A stretch of DNA of 64,000 nt from contig NC_061772.1 of assembly GCF_022458985.1 (NCBI RefSeq), forward strand, positions 8,298,001 to 8,362,000. Reading direction: 5' to 3'. Each line of letters starts with the position of its first letter. The first letter of the stretch is position 1. This stretch comes from Mugil cephalus (Eukaryota > Chordata > Actinopteri > Mugiliformes > Mugilidae). A program made the position numbers and the translations under genes. A model generated the notes under the pieces. It had not been told where the DNA came from. It ran no database searches and worked only from the letters and a program-made list of their open reading frames with translations. Below are positions 52,676-64,000 of the stretch, one piece after another.

Positions 52676-53734
52676 GGTCTTTGTTTACCGTATTTAATTC
52701 CTTAATCACAGCCTGGGTCACAAAATAAATCTTCTCTATGACATACTGGAGGTACCACTTCCCACACAGTGGTCCCAAATATGACAATGTAGAGCTTTTC
52801 AATTACTTTAACATTTTTTTTTCTTCACAGCACCTCATCTGATATTATTTTTAAAAACTGTCATGTACTGTCTATACAGTCATGTGCTTGTGTTAAATGC
52901 CGAATTATCAGATGACCACCAGAGGGAGACAATTATCGCACTTATTCAGACCTCTATCTGTCAACAGACTGCCCATGAATATTACTCGACAGTCATTATT
53001 CATTAGGTCACTTTTCACCAGTGAAATTTAATGTTACATCGGAACTAACATATTTACAACATGAAATATGATGGTTTCATACAGTAAATCCTCTGAAAAC
53101 ACAACGACAGATGAGTGAACTGTTTAAAATACTCAACTTGTTAATACTCCTTTAATAAGTAATTAAGTATATATAAGTATATTCAATATTTTGTTTTCCA
53201 ATTGTATGTATCTATTATTTTACAAACTATGACCATTGAAACAAACTAAATGAATGGCTTACATCACTGAATTTTAGAAAATAATTGAACAAAACATGTC
53301 AGTGTTATTGTATGGAGGTCCAAATCTGCCATAATTAAAAATAAATTAATCACTCATTACCTAAATATATATACCATAAATAAATAAATCAACCCGGCCA
53401 CCTCTTAATCCTCCAGAGCTATCTCAGTCCCAACCATAGAGCCCAACCCAACTGAGATCCCTTTCAAAGAGGTTGAGGCCACTCTCCCTCTTGCTTTTGC
53501 ATCACAAGAGGAGGCACATTTTTTTTTTTGATAGGACATTTTTCTATACATTTTTTTCTTCTTTTTGTTTCTATAAACAGTTCACTGTTTGGCTGCTAGA
53601 TTTAATATATTTATTATGTTTTCTTGAAAGGTTAGATAATACAGAGATGTGAATCTATGTTAAGACTATAACTTGTTCGTGATGAGTCACACATGTTGCA
53701 GTGCTTGTGACTCTTTGTTATTAAGTCAAATCAT

Positions 53735-53815
53735 CAGATCTATCAAACTTTATTTATACAACACTTTACACACATAAAAATACAACCCAAAGTGCTTCAC
53801 AGAAATTAAAAACAC
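53735..53815 (+). repeat. Dispersed repeat tail
   Basis: ATCAAACTTTATTTATACAA then CACTTTACACAC and CAAAGTGCTTCACAG match the pattern of a common fish repeat end (TTTATTTATATAGCAC...CAAAGTGCTTCACA). Confidence 0.55.
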
Positions 53816-54440
53816 ACTCCAACTTCTGTGTGTCAGGGATGGTCCTCCGGATGGATTCCAAAAGTCTTTTCTCGGTGCAGCAGCTGAGAACAGCTCCAGG
53901 TGTTTGTGGATGACTAAGAACCGCAGCTGGAACCCCTCTGCAGGTGAAACCTAACTCAGCCTTCACTGCCCCACTCAGGAGAGGTGTACAGGTTAAGGGG
54001 TGAAACACCTGTGACCCTGAGATACCTGCTGGTTCCTGCATGCATACTGACTGCTCTTCCAGAGGCCCATCACGTGAGAGATCTTCAATTGCCACGTCCT
54101 AAGTTGCTCCTGCAGTCTCTGCTTGTAGCAAAGCATCTTTGACGTTTATTTCATCTTCTCCATAATTCATACTGGAATACAATAAATGAGGAACGATTAG
54201 AAAAGTTTGCATATTACCTGATTATTACCTTTCATAAGCTCCTCATCCAACTGATTAAAAGCAATGTCCAGTTATCTGTTCAGATGAAATACAGGACCAA
54301 AACTACAAATCATGACTAATACTTTTCCTTATGATTTTAAACTCAAATGTGAGTTACTCAGCCTTCTAACCAGACTGCCGGGCACTAATCTCAACAATCA
54401 ACCTCTTTAATGATATAACTCACAAATAGATGCACTGATG

Positions 54441-57400
54441 ATCAGTCTTACCTTAACTTACCGCGTTGGGCTCCAGGCAGCACTGGTGCAGCCTCCTCCT
54501 GAGCCGAGCAGCCCAGGGGTAACCACCACTTCTGGGTTGGTTAATGTCATTGTGTTTTCTCTTTTGCTGTTGTGTTTTGCACTTCAGGGCCACCGTAGAC
54601 TCCTGTATTATTTTATCAGAGAGGACAATCCCTTGTGCCAAGATCTCAGGCAAAACACATTGAGAAGCCCGGTCCAACTGAAAACCCACCAGCAGGCTAG
54701 CAGTCAGCTACCAGCTAGCAACCAACAAGAAGACGCCATATGTAGCACCCTACCCACGAGACTAACAATATCTTTTCACTGACAAAGTGTTGCACTCTAT
54801 TTATCATGCTAGTCTGGCTCTGGGTTCTTTCTTTTTGTTCTTGTTGTTGTTGTTTTGTGGTGCTGTATCATTTTAGCATGAATCTGTAACAAAAGATATG
54901 TAAAGTCCACTTAGTAGAACATGAAATAGAATATAACAAATCCTACTAAAAATTTTATATTAATTTAGACAGTGTGATGTGGGCTGGACCTGTACTTTGG
55001 TTTGCTCTATGTAATTCTTTGTCTAATCAATATAACCTAACAATAATATTGTAAGGCCTTCTAATTATCATTCAGTGTCTTAAATTAAATTATTGTCACA
55101 TATATACAAAAACCACAAAACATCTAAGCAAACCAAAACATAATTTCTCGAATGGATGAAAGTAAACACATTGTAACCTAAAAGAGTCCCTGAAATTAAA
55201 ATGTTGCAGGCCTCATTCGATGCTCAGGAGCAGTGAGGTCAGAAACTCAGAGACCACTTCACAAACAAAATGAAATAAATGAGTGCACGTGCAACTGGGT
55301 TTGTTTTTTACTCACACTATTCGTCCTCAGTTACCATGTGCTGAGGGGGAATATGATGAGAGGGGAATGAGGAGATGATGGATGGTACTGGGAGATGAAA
55401 AAGAAGAGATGCAGTGACCTGTGCTCTGACTCACTGTCCATACCCACCGTTTACAACTCCAAGGGCAAAGAAGGTCCAAGAAGTGTCGTCTGGCAAATAT
55501 ACAGGAATAGATCCACTATGAACAGGCTTAACGGCAGTCTCAGTCCTCCATGAGCTCATTCCCCGTGTTCCCATTCATTCTTGCTCCACGTGTCAATCTT
55601 AACTTGCCTCACTAGAATAATCTGGTTTATGAAACCACATCATTAACTCATTTAAATCCTCACCTCCTGTGATGGATTGAGTGTCTCACAGTTGACAATG
55701 ACTTCAGCCCTAGAATCAGGAGCAGATTATCATGTTCCATAGACTAGATATAAAAAAAAAAACTGTCTCTTCCTGTACTGATTTTATTTTTTGACCCATC
55801 TGTTTTTTTGTCTTTACATGTTCAAGGTTGCTGATGTTAATGAGCCTCACACAGATTTCCAAACAATGAGGACTGGTCAAAGATAAGGTCATCGGGACAA
55901 AGTTCTCCAAATATAATCTTGACTTGTTGTTTTGCATCATATTCAGATAAACTCTGGGAACGAGAGCCACACAATTAATTAACACAGAGCAGATATTTAT
56001 TACAAGAAATATCTGTCAGGCAGATGAACAGTACAGTTTCCCAACATTAAAGCAACACATTAGTGCTCAAAAGGCCAATATTATCAGTTAAAACAAAACT
56101 AAATCCAAAAAAAAAAAGATAAATATTACAGCTTTCAAGAGAAATTCACAGGCTGAAAACACAGAACAAGCGATGGCAAACTTCCTCCACATCAACTCAA
56201 ATAAATACAAAAAGTCTTCCTCATACAAATGTTAAACTCATCTTTGCTGCAGAGAGCCAGCTGGTACAAACGCTACACTGCATTTTAAATATGTGTCATT
56301 TTCTCAGTTTTCAGTGCAAAAAAACAAGTCAAAAACAAAAACACAGCTGTTGACGAGAAGGTGAAAACTGTTGGAATGTATTTTAATGTTTACGTGTTCT
56401 GCAGGAAAACGTGACACTGAATGTAAACTCGTAAAGCACTGTTGGGAAAGCGTGAGGTAAGCATGTATTTATCCATATTTGCAGATAATCATGGATCCAA
56501 GAAAGGGACAGATTCATCAAATCAAACCAGCACACACTGCCTCTTTCTTCAACAACTTCCCGTTGATGCGATGCCAACAGTGCGGCTCCATAATCGCATT
56601 AACCGAAAGTGAGAGGCAGTGAGTAAACTGTGACAACTGTAAACGCTTCCTTCTCTTGGTCTGAGCACATTAGAGAGGCTCACGTTGATACTCTCACGTC
56701 AAATCCAGTGGTTCAACTAATTGAAAATATCAGTACAGTTTCAGTATGACTGGTATTAAAAAGTGTCCTGAAGATTATGACTTCGACATCTGTAATAACT
56801 TTTTAAAGCACTGTAAATACACACAATTACTTCAATGGCTAACAAATTTAAATGTAAACAGATATTTTAGACACTTTCAGGCTTTTAAACTCAAAAATGT
56901 ATTAATCATTGGACACTAATCTCAAATATCTAGGACAAGCCTGCTAATCTTCACCTAAAATGTTTCTTTTGTAGCAACAAATCCTCAACATGTTCAGGCC
57001 TGACATGTTGGTAGGTTCATCCTTATATTTAGTTTCAATGCTGTTTGTTCTGATCAGACATTATTTAGGGTCTGCACTGCGCTCATCTTAAACCTCTTGA
57101 AATTGTGTATTTATTTGGAAATTAATTACAACAGAAAATGTGGTGTGTTGATGATACAGGAGTAGGTGTAGCTGCTGTGTGTGTGAAGCAGGGAACCTCA
57201 AACCTTTTACTACCTATTATCTAGCTTACAACACAGTGATGCTCAAACCACCCCAAAACATTTTAAATGAAACCTGGGTATTTTGAGGGGGCTGCTACAA
57301 ATTACTTTTATTCTCTCCATAGCTTATTTAACTCATTCCCTGGTATGGTATAACATAAAAACCAACAAGCCCCTCTTGCAACTATAGAAATTAATGCTCA

Positions 57401-58227
57401 TTATCACAACATCCAAATAAAATACAAAACTGTACACAGCTCCATTATTCTCATTCTGCATCAGTTTAGCTCCAGTGGAGATTTGTTTGAGCTCTGCCAG
57501 AGTGACGACACAATATTTGTTAGTCAAATCGTCCACATGCTTTGAGACTCACACCTGAGGTAAACACTCCTATTCGTAATGCAGGTGCTATTGGTGCATA
57601 TTCACACCAATATATTTTCATCCAAACTCATAAACACCAAATGTTCATGTACAACAGAGATTCATCACTTACAGTAATTAACAGCTTGAACAAACCGTGG
57701 TAGATCAAAATGCCCTGTTGCCATAGTAAGACTGAGCTCGTGCCATTTATTACACGTTATGATCCAACCACTGGTCTGACAAGGAGGATCGGAAACAGCG
57801 TTAACCGCAATGATATGTAGGTATTAGGGCATTATACATTTTCCATTCAACATTAATGTAACAAAATAAGCTGCTTCCAGTAAAAAGAGAGGCTGTAGTC
57901 TGACATGCCCTGGCTCTTTGAATCACTTTTGCTTTTGGCCAATATTTGATGTAGGTGTGGTAAAAGAGGCAGCGTCTACTTTTTGGCACCAACGTCTATC
58001 AACGGACCACAGGTAGTTTTGAACAGATTTACTATCGTGAACTATTAAAATATTTTCTGGTAAGAATCAGAATAATGGAGCCATGGAGTGCAAACAAATC
58101 ACAACAGTTTGACCCACAGCGCAGTTATGTTCTTTCAAATAAAATATTTCGTGAATATGCAAAGTAGTCATGTTTAATATAAACTGCTGAAGCAGCCGAG
58201 TTAAAGGAGAAACATTCAGCAGAGAAT
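54441..58227. other. Intergenic and gfod2 3' flank
   Basis: About 3.8 kb of AT-rich sequence. A GC-richer patch with a minus-strand splice-donor-like GTAAGTTAAG lies near 54450-54540, perhaps a non-coding exon. The gfod2 3' UTR lies in the right-hand part; minus-strand AATAAA hexamers occur around 57746 and 57107, and I cannot tell which is used. Confidence 0.35.
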
Positions 58228-60096
58228 TTAGTTTTTGTTTCTCTGAAGTGCCTCACACAGGTTGTGGTTCGGATCTGGCTCCTGACTCATGATCTCGACA
58301 CACTCCCATTCTCCACTACAGCTGGACCGTTTCACCGCCTCCACCACTGTCTGCACGTACAGACCGTCCTCAAAGGTTGGTGCCATGGCAACTGGTCCTC
58401 GTGCCCATGAGCGGCGCTCCTCGTGAGCCTGAAAAGACGATCTCAGTGCCTTTACCATGGAGCTCAGTCCCTGCAGGTGAGGAAGGGGCATCTCTTTCGC
58501 CTCTGGCCCCACCCACCCGCTGTCGCCTAGCAACAGCTCCTCGCCCTTACCCCCATTGCGTTGACCGTACAGTTCTGTCCCCCTGGCAACCAATCTCCCA
58601 GTGGATCCAACAACCATGACCTCATGTACAAATGAGCCCGGCATGTTGAAGTTCAGGGTCACAGTGCAACACACGCCAGCGGACCGAGTTCCACCCATCA
58701 ACATTTGGAAGAAACAAAAGTCGTCGCTTGTTACGCGGCGGATGCCCCGGATCACGCCATTTTGTTGGACAAAAGTTCGCAGTAAACCATGCACACGATG
58801 GGCTCGGGCGCCTGTCAGGTAGCTTAAAAGGTCGATGATGGCAGAGCCGACGGTGTGCAGACCGCCTCCTCCCATCAACTCTTCGCAGGTCCAACCATAC
58901 GACTGATCCAGGAGGCTTGGTCCGTACACGCGGACGTCACACACCTGCATTTCACCTACATATCCCTCCACCAGCAGCTGGCGCATCGAAACAAAGGCTG
59001 GCAGGAAGCGCAGGGTATTACCCATAATACTGAGCAGCTGGGGGTAATATCTGGCTGCAGTCACCATCTTGAATGAATCCACAGCGGTTGCAGCTTTCTC
59101 ACACACAACATTCTTGCCTATACCTGCAGAGACAAGGACAACAGATTTTACACACACCGTTCATATTTTCCAGATGCTCAGTTGCTATTTCTGTATTTGT
59201 TCTAGCTAACTGGGGCAGACTTGTGGTGCTGATTACTGTCCAGTTCCTGATGTGTGGCATAAATACACAAAACCTTAGTGTTCTCTTGAAACCATGTGAG
59301 ATAGCACAGAGGGCGTATAGTTGTCATATATGCAGATTGGCCTTCAGTAGTGCTTGGAATTAGTGCAGTGGATAAGTGGCTCAGTGGGGAAACACTCAGG
59401 AAGTTGCAACTTAAACAGGAAACTGAGGTCAACACTCAGGAATTTCATCAGATACAGTAAGTTAACATTTTACATGTAGTCTCCTCTGACAGACAATATG
59501 TTGATAATGTTTGTTAACAGACTGATATACTATGAACTATATCATACTACTGTATGTGCCCTGTGGTCATGGCTTGTTCAGCATTATCACACGTCATCAG
59601 TAAACAAGAAACAGACGAACGCAGACATTTTCAGGATGAGCGTTTTTGTACTCAGAGTTTTTAAATATGTGTAGCTGATCTGACCTGCCTCGTCTGGCTG
59701 GGTCAGGTCACGTTATCAGTTTACATAACTGAGATACTAAAACACTGAGTGGAAACTGATATCAAACTGCTGTGTTGGGAGAAAACTTATGTGAGCGTCA
59801 TCATTCACATTTGTTTTACATCTAGAGATGGAGAGCAAATTACCCAGTGCTTTGACTGCAATCTGCCTCGTCATCGATGGTGGAATATAGATGCAAACCA
59901 GATCGACATCTTGGTGCAAGAGGACATCATCAGATCGGCTGGTGTGAAACGGGATGCCAAGTTCCTTTGCCAAGCAGCACGCTTCCTCTTCGCTCCGTCC
60001 CCACAGTGCATGAACCTCAAAGCCTTCAGCTTTCAACAGCGGGACCAGCACTCGGGCTGTGCTCCCAGTGCCAAATACACCGACTCCTGGCAACAT
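58228..60096 (-). CDS. gfod2: Glucose-fructose oxidoreductase domain protein 2
   Basis: Two coding exons (59844-60096 and 58228-59123) joined by a GT-AG intron give 382 residues (human 385). The N terminus [20 protein letters not shown] is the Rossmann-fold dinucleotide site of the Gfo/Idh/MocA family; [13 protein letters not shown] and [13 protein letters not shown] are family blocks in the same place as in human. The C terminus [15 protein letters not shown] identifies GFOD2 rather than GFOD1, which ends differently and lacks the VCEKAAT form. In human the protein is reported as secreted and involved in matrix; its substrate is unknown, and I cannot identify one from sequence. The upstream GTG in frame is not needed; the ATG context is ACTGCCATGT. 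Confidence 0.95.
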
Positions 60097-60118
60097 GGCA
60101 GTGCCACTCACTGTGACC

Positions 60119-60151
60119 TTACGTGTGAACCATGGCCAGTCTCACTGACAT
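60119..60151 (-). promoter_or_regulatory. gfod2: uORF in the gfod2 5' UTR
   Basis: A ten-codon open frame with two in-frame ATGs, the second in an optimal Kozak context (GCCATGG), ends 22 bases before the gfod2 start. It lies in a 5' UTR exon whose AG acceptor I place at about 60197/60198. Such an element usually lowers initiation at the main start codon. Confidence 0.6.
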
Positions 60152-60495
60152 CCCAACAGCAAACAAGCCACTTGTTTGTTACGGCCGGTGCTGTTCGCTG
60201 CAAACGGGAGAGCTTATCTGTAAAACAAGCGAACAGACGGTTAAAAATAACACAAAACAGCACTTTTTTAGAATCATGTGTCGCTGCTTTCAGAAATAGC
60301 TTTAATTAAATGTGAATGATACGAGCTCTGTGGAATAAACATATGAGTGTAAAGAAAGTCAAACAACTTCAAAAACTACTTTACTTGCTTTTTGTGATTT
60401 ACAACAAGGACAAGGCAAACTGTATGGATTTAAACAAAAAGTAAATTGTAGTATTTTGGCATTTTAGTCAATGTTCTAGGCTGAGAAGCATTAAC

Positions 60496-60632
60496 AGTTC
60501 AACATCACCACACAACTCCACCCTCCAAAACTATCATTCAGTTGAATCGCTAACTTTCTTATGCTGTTGCAACATAAACATCCTAACAGTCATGAAGCTA
60601 AGATTTGATGCATAACTGTTATATTACAGTGT
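60496..60632 (+). repeat. Dispersed repeat, copy 3 of 3
   Basis: Carries ACATCACCACACAACTCCAC, CCTCCAAAACTATCATT and TCATGAAGCTAAGATTTGAT, matching 12437-12566 in order. It lies in the gfod2 5' UTR intron. Confidence 0.6.
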
Positions 60633-61681
60633 GTTTGTTTTATCTAATGTACCTAATGAACTGGCAAGTGAGTGGATTTGAATAAAGAAAGCCTGTTTGT
60701 GTCCCAGCTGTAGTGTACGTATCGACAAGCAAGACAAACACGTTTGATGGTATTCCCACCCAGTTTTTCCAACCAGAAGTCTGACAGCGACTTACATTGT
60801 GTCCTGCCAAATACTTAACATGCCTTTCCTCAGACATACCACACCCACCAAACGTCATCTCTACCTCCACAGCCAGTGCAACTTATCCCTCTGTCTGTGC
60901 CCCTTCCCACAGCATTATATAATTTCAGAGAAGTGTCCAGTCAGTTGTATGTTCTCCATAATTGGAGATGGATGGGCAAAGAGCCCTGTCTTGAGCTTTA
61001 ATAACATGGTGCCAAACATGGTTTCAAATAATTATAATATTGTAAACATTTATTTGTAGGAGAACAGCAGTGGCTAGAACAAGTTCACGCTCCCTGCGGC
61101 CGTGACTGTGCAACAACAGGCCGATAAAGGCAAGTCGTGCCTGTGCACCTGCATTACCTGTGTCACCTCTGGGGAGGACGCTGCCTCTTTCTCAACCTGC
61201 ATCAGCTCAGGGCTCAGGCACCGTGCAAAACAAACACGCATTTCCCAAGCTGACAGCTGTTGAAACACCACTCTCTCACACACAGAGAGAGAGAGACACT
61301 GGCACCACTGTGACTTAGCCGAGCTGTTGAGTCAGCTGGGCAGATGAAGCCATGCCATGCGAAACTCTCGCTGAAGATACCAACAATGCTGCTTGGGCAG
61401 TAGCCTTCGTGATTTATCGACGTCACAAGTTGGCAAAAACTGTCCACTGTTACTTAATACCTTAAACAAGTTACACACAGACAAGAAGCCGAGCTGGCTA
61501 CACAGTGAGGTTATTGATAACGTTAGCTAGCACATTCAGCTAGCCGGCCAGACAGCCTCACAGCGAACTCAACTCACGATGAACGAAAGCACTGTTCGGA
61601 GTTAATAGTAACAGCTAATGTGTCTACAAATGTGATACAGAAACAACTCATCTCACATGAAAGCTAACGTTAGCTACCTAC

Positions 61682-61850
61682 CGTGTTTGCCAGGACAACA
61701 ACACCGGTAGTGGTGCGAAGTGGTGTTCAGCCGGGCTCTGCCCAGTTGCTAATGGTAACTTCAGTAGCAACGGTTCGGCTGTGGGGCGGAGCCAAAGACG
61801 CTAAAGGGGCCGGAGATGTGTCCGCAGCCGTGAACTCAGTGGGAGACACA
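61682..61850 (-). promoter_or_regulatory. gfod2: Probable gfod2 promoter and non-coding exon 1
   Basis: A CG-rich patch (about 61680-61880) holds a minus-strand splice donor, AACACG followed by GTAGGT, at 61682/61681. Splicing it to the acceptor near 60197 gives a simple 5' UTR intron of about 1.5 kb. No TATA box. Confidence 0.5.
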
Positions 61851-62321
61851 GCCTACGACGGCCATATTCAAAAATACGGTTTCCACCCTTCGCAGGTACA
61901 TAATAAAAAGCCTATTAAAAGTTAGAAATAAGCGTGTTATTTGAAAAAACACAAATTTGTTTTAATGCATAATAAAGACGTGCCAGTGGAGCAAGTCTAT
62001 TATTTGAACAGCATTTTAGTGTTTTGGTGTTCTAGCACAATACAGACCTCCCTTCAAAAACTTCTTACAGTTTGGTAGCTTGATGCACTGAGACTTTTAA
62101 AAACTTTTCACTTTTAAACACCAAACTTTCTCAAAAATAAAATTAAAAAGACTTTGGTTTGCATAGTGCAGGTGTAAAAAGAATATTATTTTATGTGTGG
62201 TACATTTACACAGTTGGGGTAACCAGCAGAAGTTCTCTGGTGACTCTGTGTGGTTGGGTGCATTAGAGATAAACAGAAGGCCTGAGACTATGTAAAATGG
62301 TCTTAGGCAAACCAACTATTC

Positions 62322-62441
62322 CTAAATGTGGACAAGCCCAATGAGCTAATCATTGACTTCAGGAGGAAGAGGACACTGGTAAAGCCCATCACCATCCAGG
62401 AAGTAGAAGTAGTGGACCACTATTAGTGCCTGGGAGTCACA
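62322..62441 (+). mobile_element. LINE reverse transcriptase fragment
   Basis: Translates to LNVDKPNELIIDFRRKR, then KPITIQEVEVVDHY, a stop, and CLGVT. This is the segment of non-LTR retrotransposon reverse transcriptases that reads roughly N-x-K-T-x-E-hydrophobic-DFR...V-x-x-F/Y-K-YLG. Only about 40 codons remain, so the clade cannot be fixed (a CR1/Rex-like clade is likely). Confidence 0.65.
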
Positions 62442-63424
62442 TGAACAACAGTCTTAATCTAAGTCTATACTGGTTGATATTTGTTGAAACACTATTGAAA
62501 CACTGACATGTATCTCAAAAATAATTTCCTTGTGTACACGAACAGTAAGTAAATAATGTATGCTAATTCCTTTTTTTTTAAAAAAATATATTATTATTTT
62601 TCCTTTTACACTGAAATTCTATGGCTGGAAACTAAACACTTATAATTTAAGTTGAAATTATTTATTGAACTTAATAGGTATCTGGTCTTCCAACACATTT
62701 GTTTCAGTTTGTTTTGTCTAATTGGGCTTATACCCAGCACTTATTAGCTTCTAGACTTCATTATTTTCCATATTTCAGCCTGAAGTCAAGTTCAAAATCA
62801 GTGTATGCGCAGGGCCAGTACACACTGTACCTACCTTTGTCTAAAATTTTGTCAATATGAATAGGTAATTACAGAGCTTTATACGTGGAAATGGAAATTT
62901 CTGAATAAAGTTGTTGTTTTTCAGCATGTTGATCTTATTTTCTTTTTGCTTATATTGTAAGTGAATAAAAACCTTTCGAAATGGGACAGACAACAAGTAG
63001 CCACAGAACTGTGCGTGTTCACACGTTGACCAGCAGGGGCGCCAAATTACTGACGTACTCGGACGGAAGCGCAAAGGATTATGGGACTTTTAGTTCTCAG
63101 TGGGGGACGGCTGGACTGATAACACAGCGAAGAATAAAATCAAGACATTTGCCGCTGAAAATATAATATCAGCGTTGAATTCATCTTAATTGCGAGCTCC
63201 GTATACTCCGAGTCCGGATAAATTCAGGCGGATTCAGTCGTCGTACGAAGAAAAGCGGCTCACTTTTGGTGAAAAATAAACAGGAAGTTGTTAGCGTTGT
63301 GGGACGTGTAGTTCCGCTTGCAGGCCGCCGAGCTTGATAACAACGCATAGAAAAAAGAAACAACAATAAAATAATCTAAACTTAATCTGAGGCCTGCGTT
63401 TTAACCATTGGTGTCGAGGTAAAC
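62442..63424. other. Intergenic and thap11 promoter
   Basis: AT-rich to about 62950, then a CG-rich patch at 63000-63424 with ACTTTTAGTTCTCAGTG and GGGACGTGTAGTTCC sequences, likely the thap11 promoter and 5' UTR. No exon seen. Confidence 0.4.
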
Positions 63425-64000
63425 ATGCCCGGGTTCACCTGCTGTGTCCCTGGCTGCTACAACAACTCACACCGGGACCGGGACCTGCGCTTCTACACAT
63501 TTCCTAAGGACACCACGCTGAGGGAGCTGTGGCTGAGGAACATCTCCCGGGCCGGGGTCAGCGGCTGCTTCAGCACCTTCCAGCCCACCACGGGACACCG
63601 AGTCTGCAGCGTGCATTTCGCCGGCGGGAGGAAAACCTACAGCATCCGAGTGCCGTCCCTCTTCCCGCTGCGGGGGGTGAATGAACGCAGGAGTCGGAGA
63701 GGCAGGGGCAAGAAAGCGTCCTCGGCGGTTCCTGCCCCCGCCGCGGCCGCGACCTCCGGGATTGTCGTCACCAGCGTACTGGGCAACACGGCAGAAGGGG
63801 CCGAGGGCAACGCAGGCGGCGAGGCGAGCGACGACAGCATCACCGTGGTTCAGATAGGCCAAAACGGGGAGTACCTGGGCACGGCGCGGCTACCGGTCCA
63901 TTCACAGGGGACCTGTTTCCCCGAGCCGATCAGCGCTGCAGAGGAGCTGACGGCCGACGACTCGTCGGTCGAAACGGGGTCATCTGTGCAGTATGTCAGC
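63425..64000 (+). CDS. thap11: THAP domain protein 11 (Ronin), 5' part
   Basis: Open from the ATG to the window end (192 codons), so the 3' part is missing. The N terminus [20 protein letters not shown] and FYTFPKD match human THAP11 almost exactly. The THAP zinc finger (C2CH) uses C6, C11, C61 and H64, with the required P27 and W36 and the block [11 protein letters not shown]; the segment [15 protein letters not shown] follows, as in human. THAP11 is a DNA-binding transcription factor that recruits HCFC1 and controls growth and mitochondrial genes, including MMACHC. After the finger comes an arginine- and alanine-rich stretch without glutamine runs, then an acidic region. Human THAP11 has one coding exon, which fits the uninterrupted frame. 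The coiled coil and HCFC1-binding motif lie beyond the window. Confidence 0.96.
   Translation, partial: MPGFTCCVPGCYNNSHRDRDLRFYTFPKDTTLRELWLRNISRAGVSGCFSTFQPTTGHRVCSVHFAGGRKTYSIRVPSLFPLRGVNERRSRRGRGKKASSAVPAPAAAATSGIVVTSVLGNTAEGAEGNAGGEASDDSITVVQIGQNGEYLGTARLPVHSQGTCFPEPISAAEELTADDSSVETGSSVQYVS

Larger units (their letters stand above)
52174..54440. other. Intergenic, AT-rich with scattered repeats
   Basis: Upstream of the USP gene; includes an AGATAAG-type repeat at 52629-52675 and a TTTATTTATACAACACTTTA repeat at 53735-53815. A minus-strand open frame at 53766-54095 has no recognisable domain; reading further upstream meets one stop and then MNYGEDEINVKDAL. I do not call it a gene. Confidence 0.4.

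Noticed and set aside
53766-54172. Minus-strand open frame with MNYGEDEINVKDAL and LLESIRRTIPDTQKLE
   Set aside because: One in-frame stop, no known domain, 3' end in a dispersed repeat; not enough to call a gene.
54438-54782. 114-residue plus-strand open frame
   Set aside because: No domain, no splice support, unusual composition; probably chance.
58377-59076. Several open frames antisense to gfod2 exon 2
   Set aside because: Shadows of the strongly coding minus-strand exon.

Overview
This is a gene-dense vertebrate window, almost certainly from a teleost fish. Introns are short with canonical GT-AG ends, dinucleotide and trinucleotide microsatellites are abundant, several dispersed repeats look like fish families, and the recognised proteins are close but not identical to their mammalian counterparts. 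I cannot name the species. The conserved genes are ones I recall from human chromosome 16q12-q22 (NUDT21, OGFOD1, GNAO1, TRADD, COG4, GFOD2, THAP11), so the window is a compacted, reshuffled piece of that ancestral segment. All gene models below were built by hand from reading frame plus splice sites; every complete model closes in frame.

Layout: nudt21 (+, 760-3383, mRNA 3'-end processing) is followed by ogfod1 (+, 5447-10440, prolyl hydroxylase of ribosomal protein uS12), with a 29-bp minisatellite just upstream of ogfod1. tradd (+, 16414-19560, TNF-receptor death adaptor) has a likely promoter and non-coding first exon near 11.5-11.66 kb. gnao1 (+, 22305-26915, G protein alpha-o, form-A 3' exons only) converges on cog4 (-, 29302-37317, 19 exons, Golgi tethering). 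Next comes an accessory stretch of about 20 kb (37.3-58.2 kb). It holds a tRNA-Asp-like pseudogene, inverted-repeat elements, a small gene with two BED zinc fingers and a coiled coil (-, 39807-41927), a 1.3-kb element packed with GATATC palindromes, a degraded coiled-coil exon, an old Ty3/gypsy integrase fragment, and a USP37-like deubiquitinase (-, 48675-52173) trailed by two broken tandem copies. The right end returns to conserved genes: gfod2 (-, 58228-60096, with a small uORF) and the start of thap11 (+, 63425 to beyond the window).

The genes do not form one pathway; they are neighbours by ancient synteny. The lineage-specific material is concentrated between cog4 and gfod2, and the most interesting candidates are there: the double-BED gene, the palindrome-array transposon and the USP tandem cluster. 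I found no CRISPR array, no bacterial-type operon and no clear new multi-gene system.
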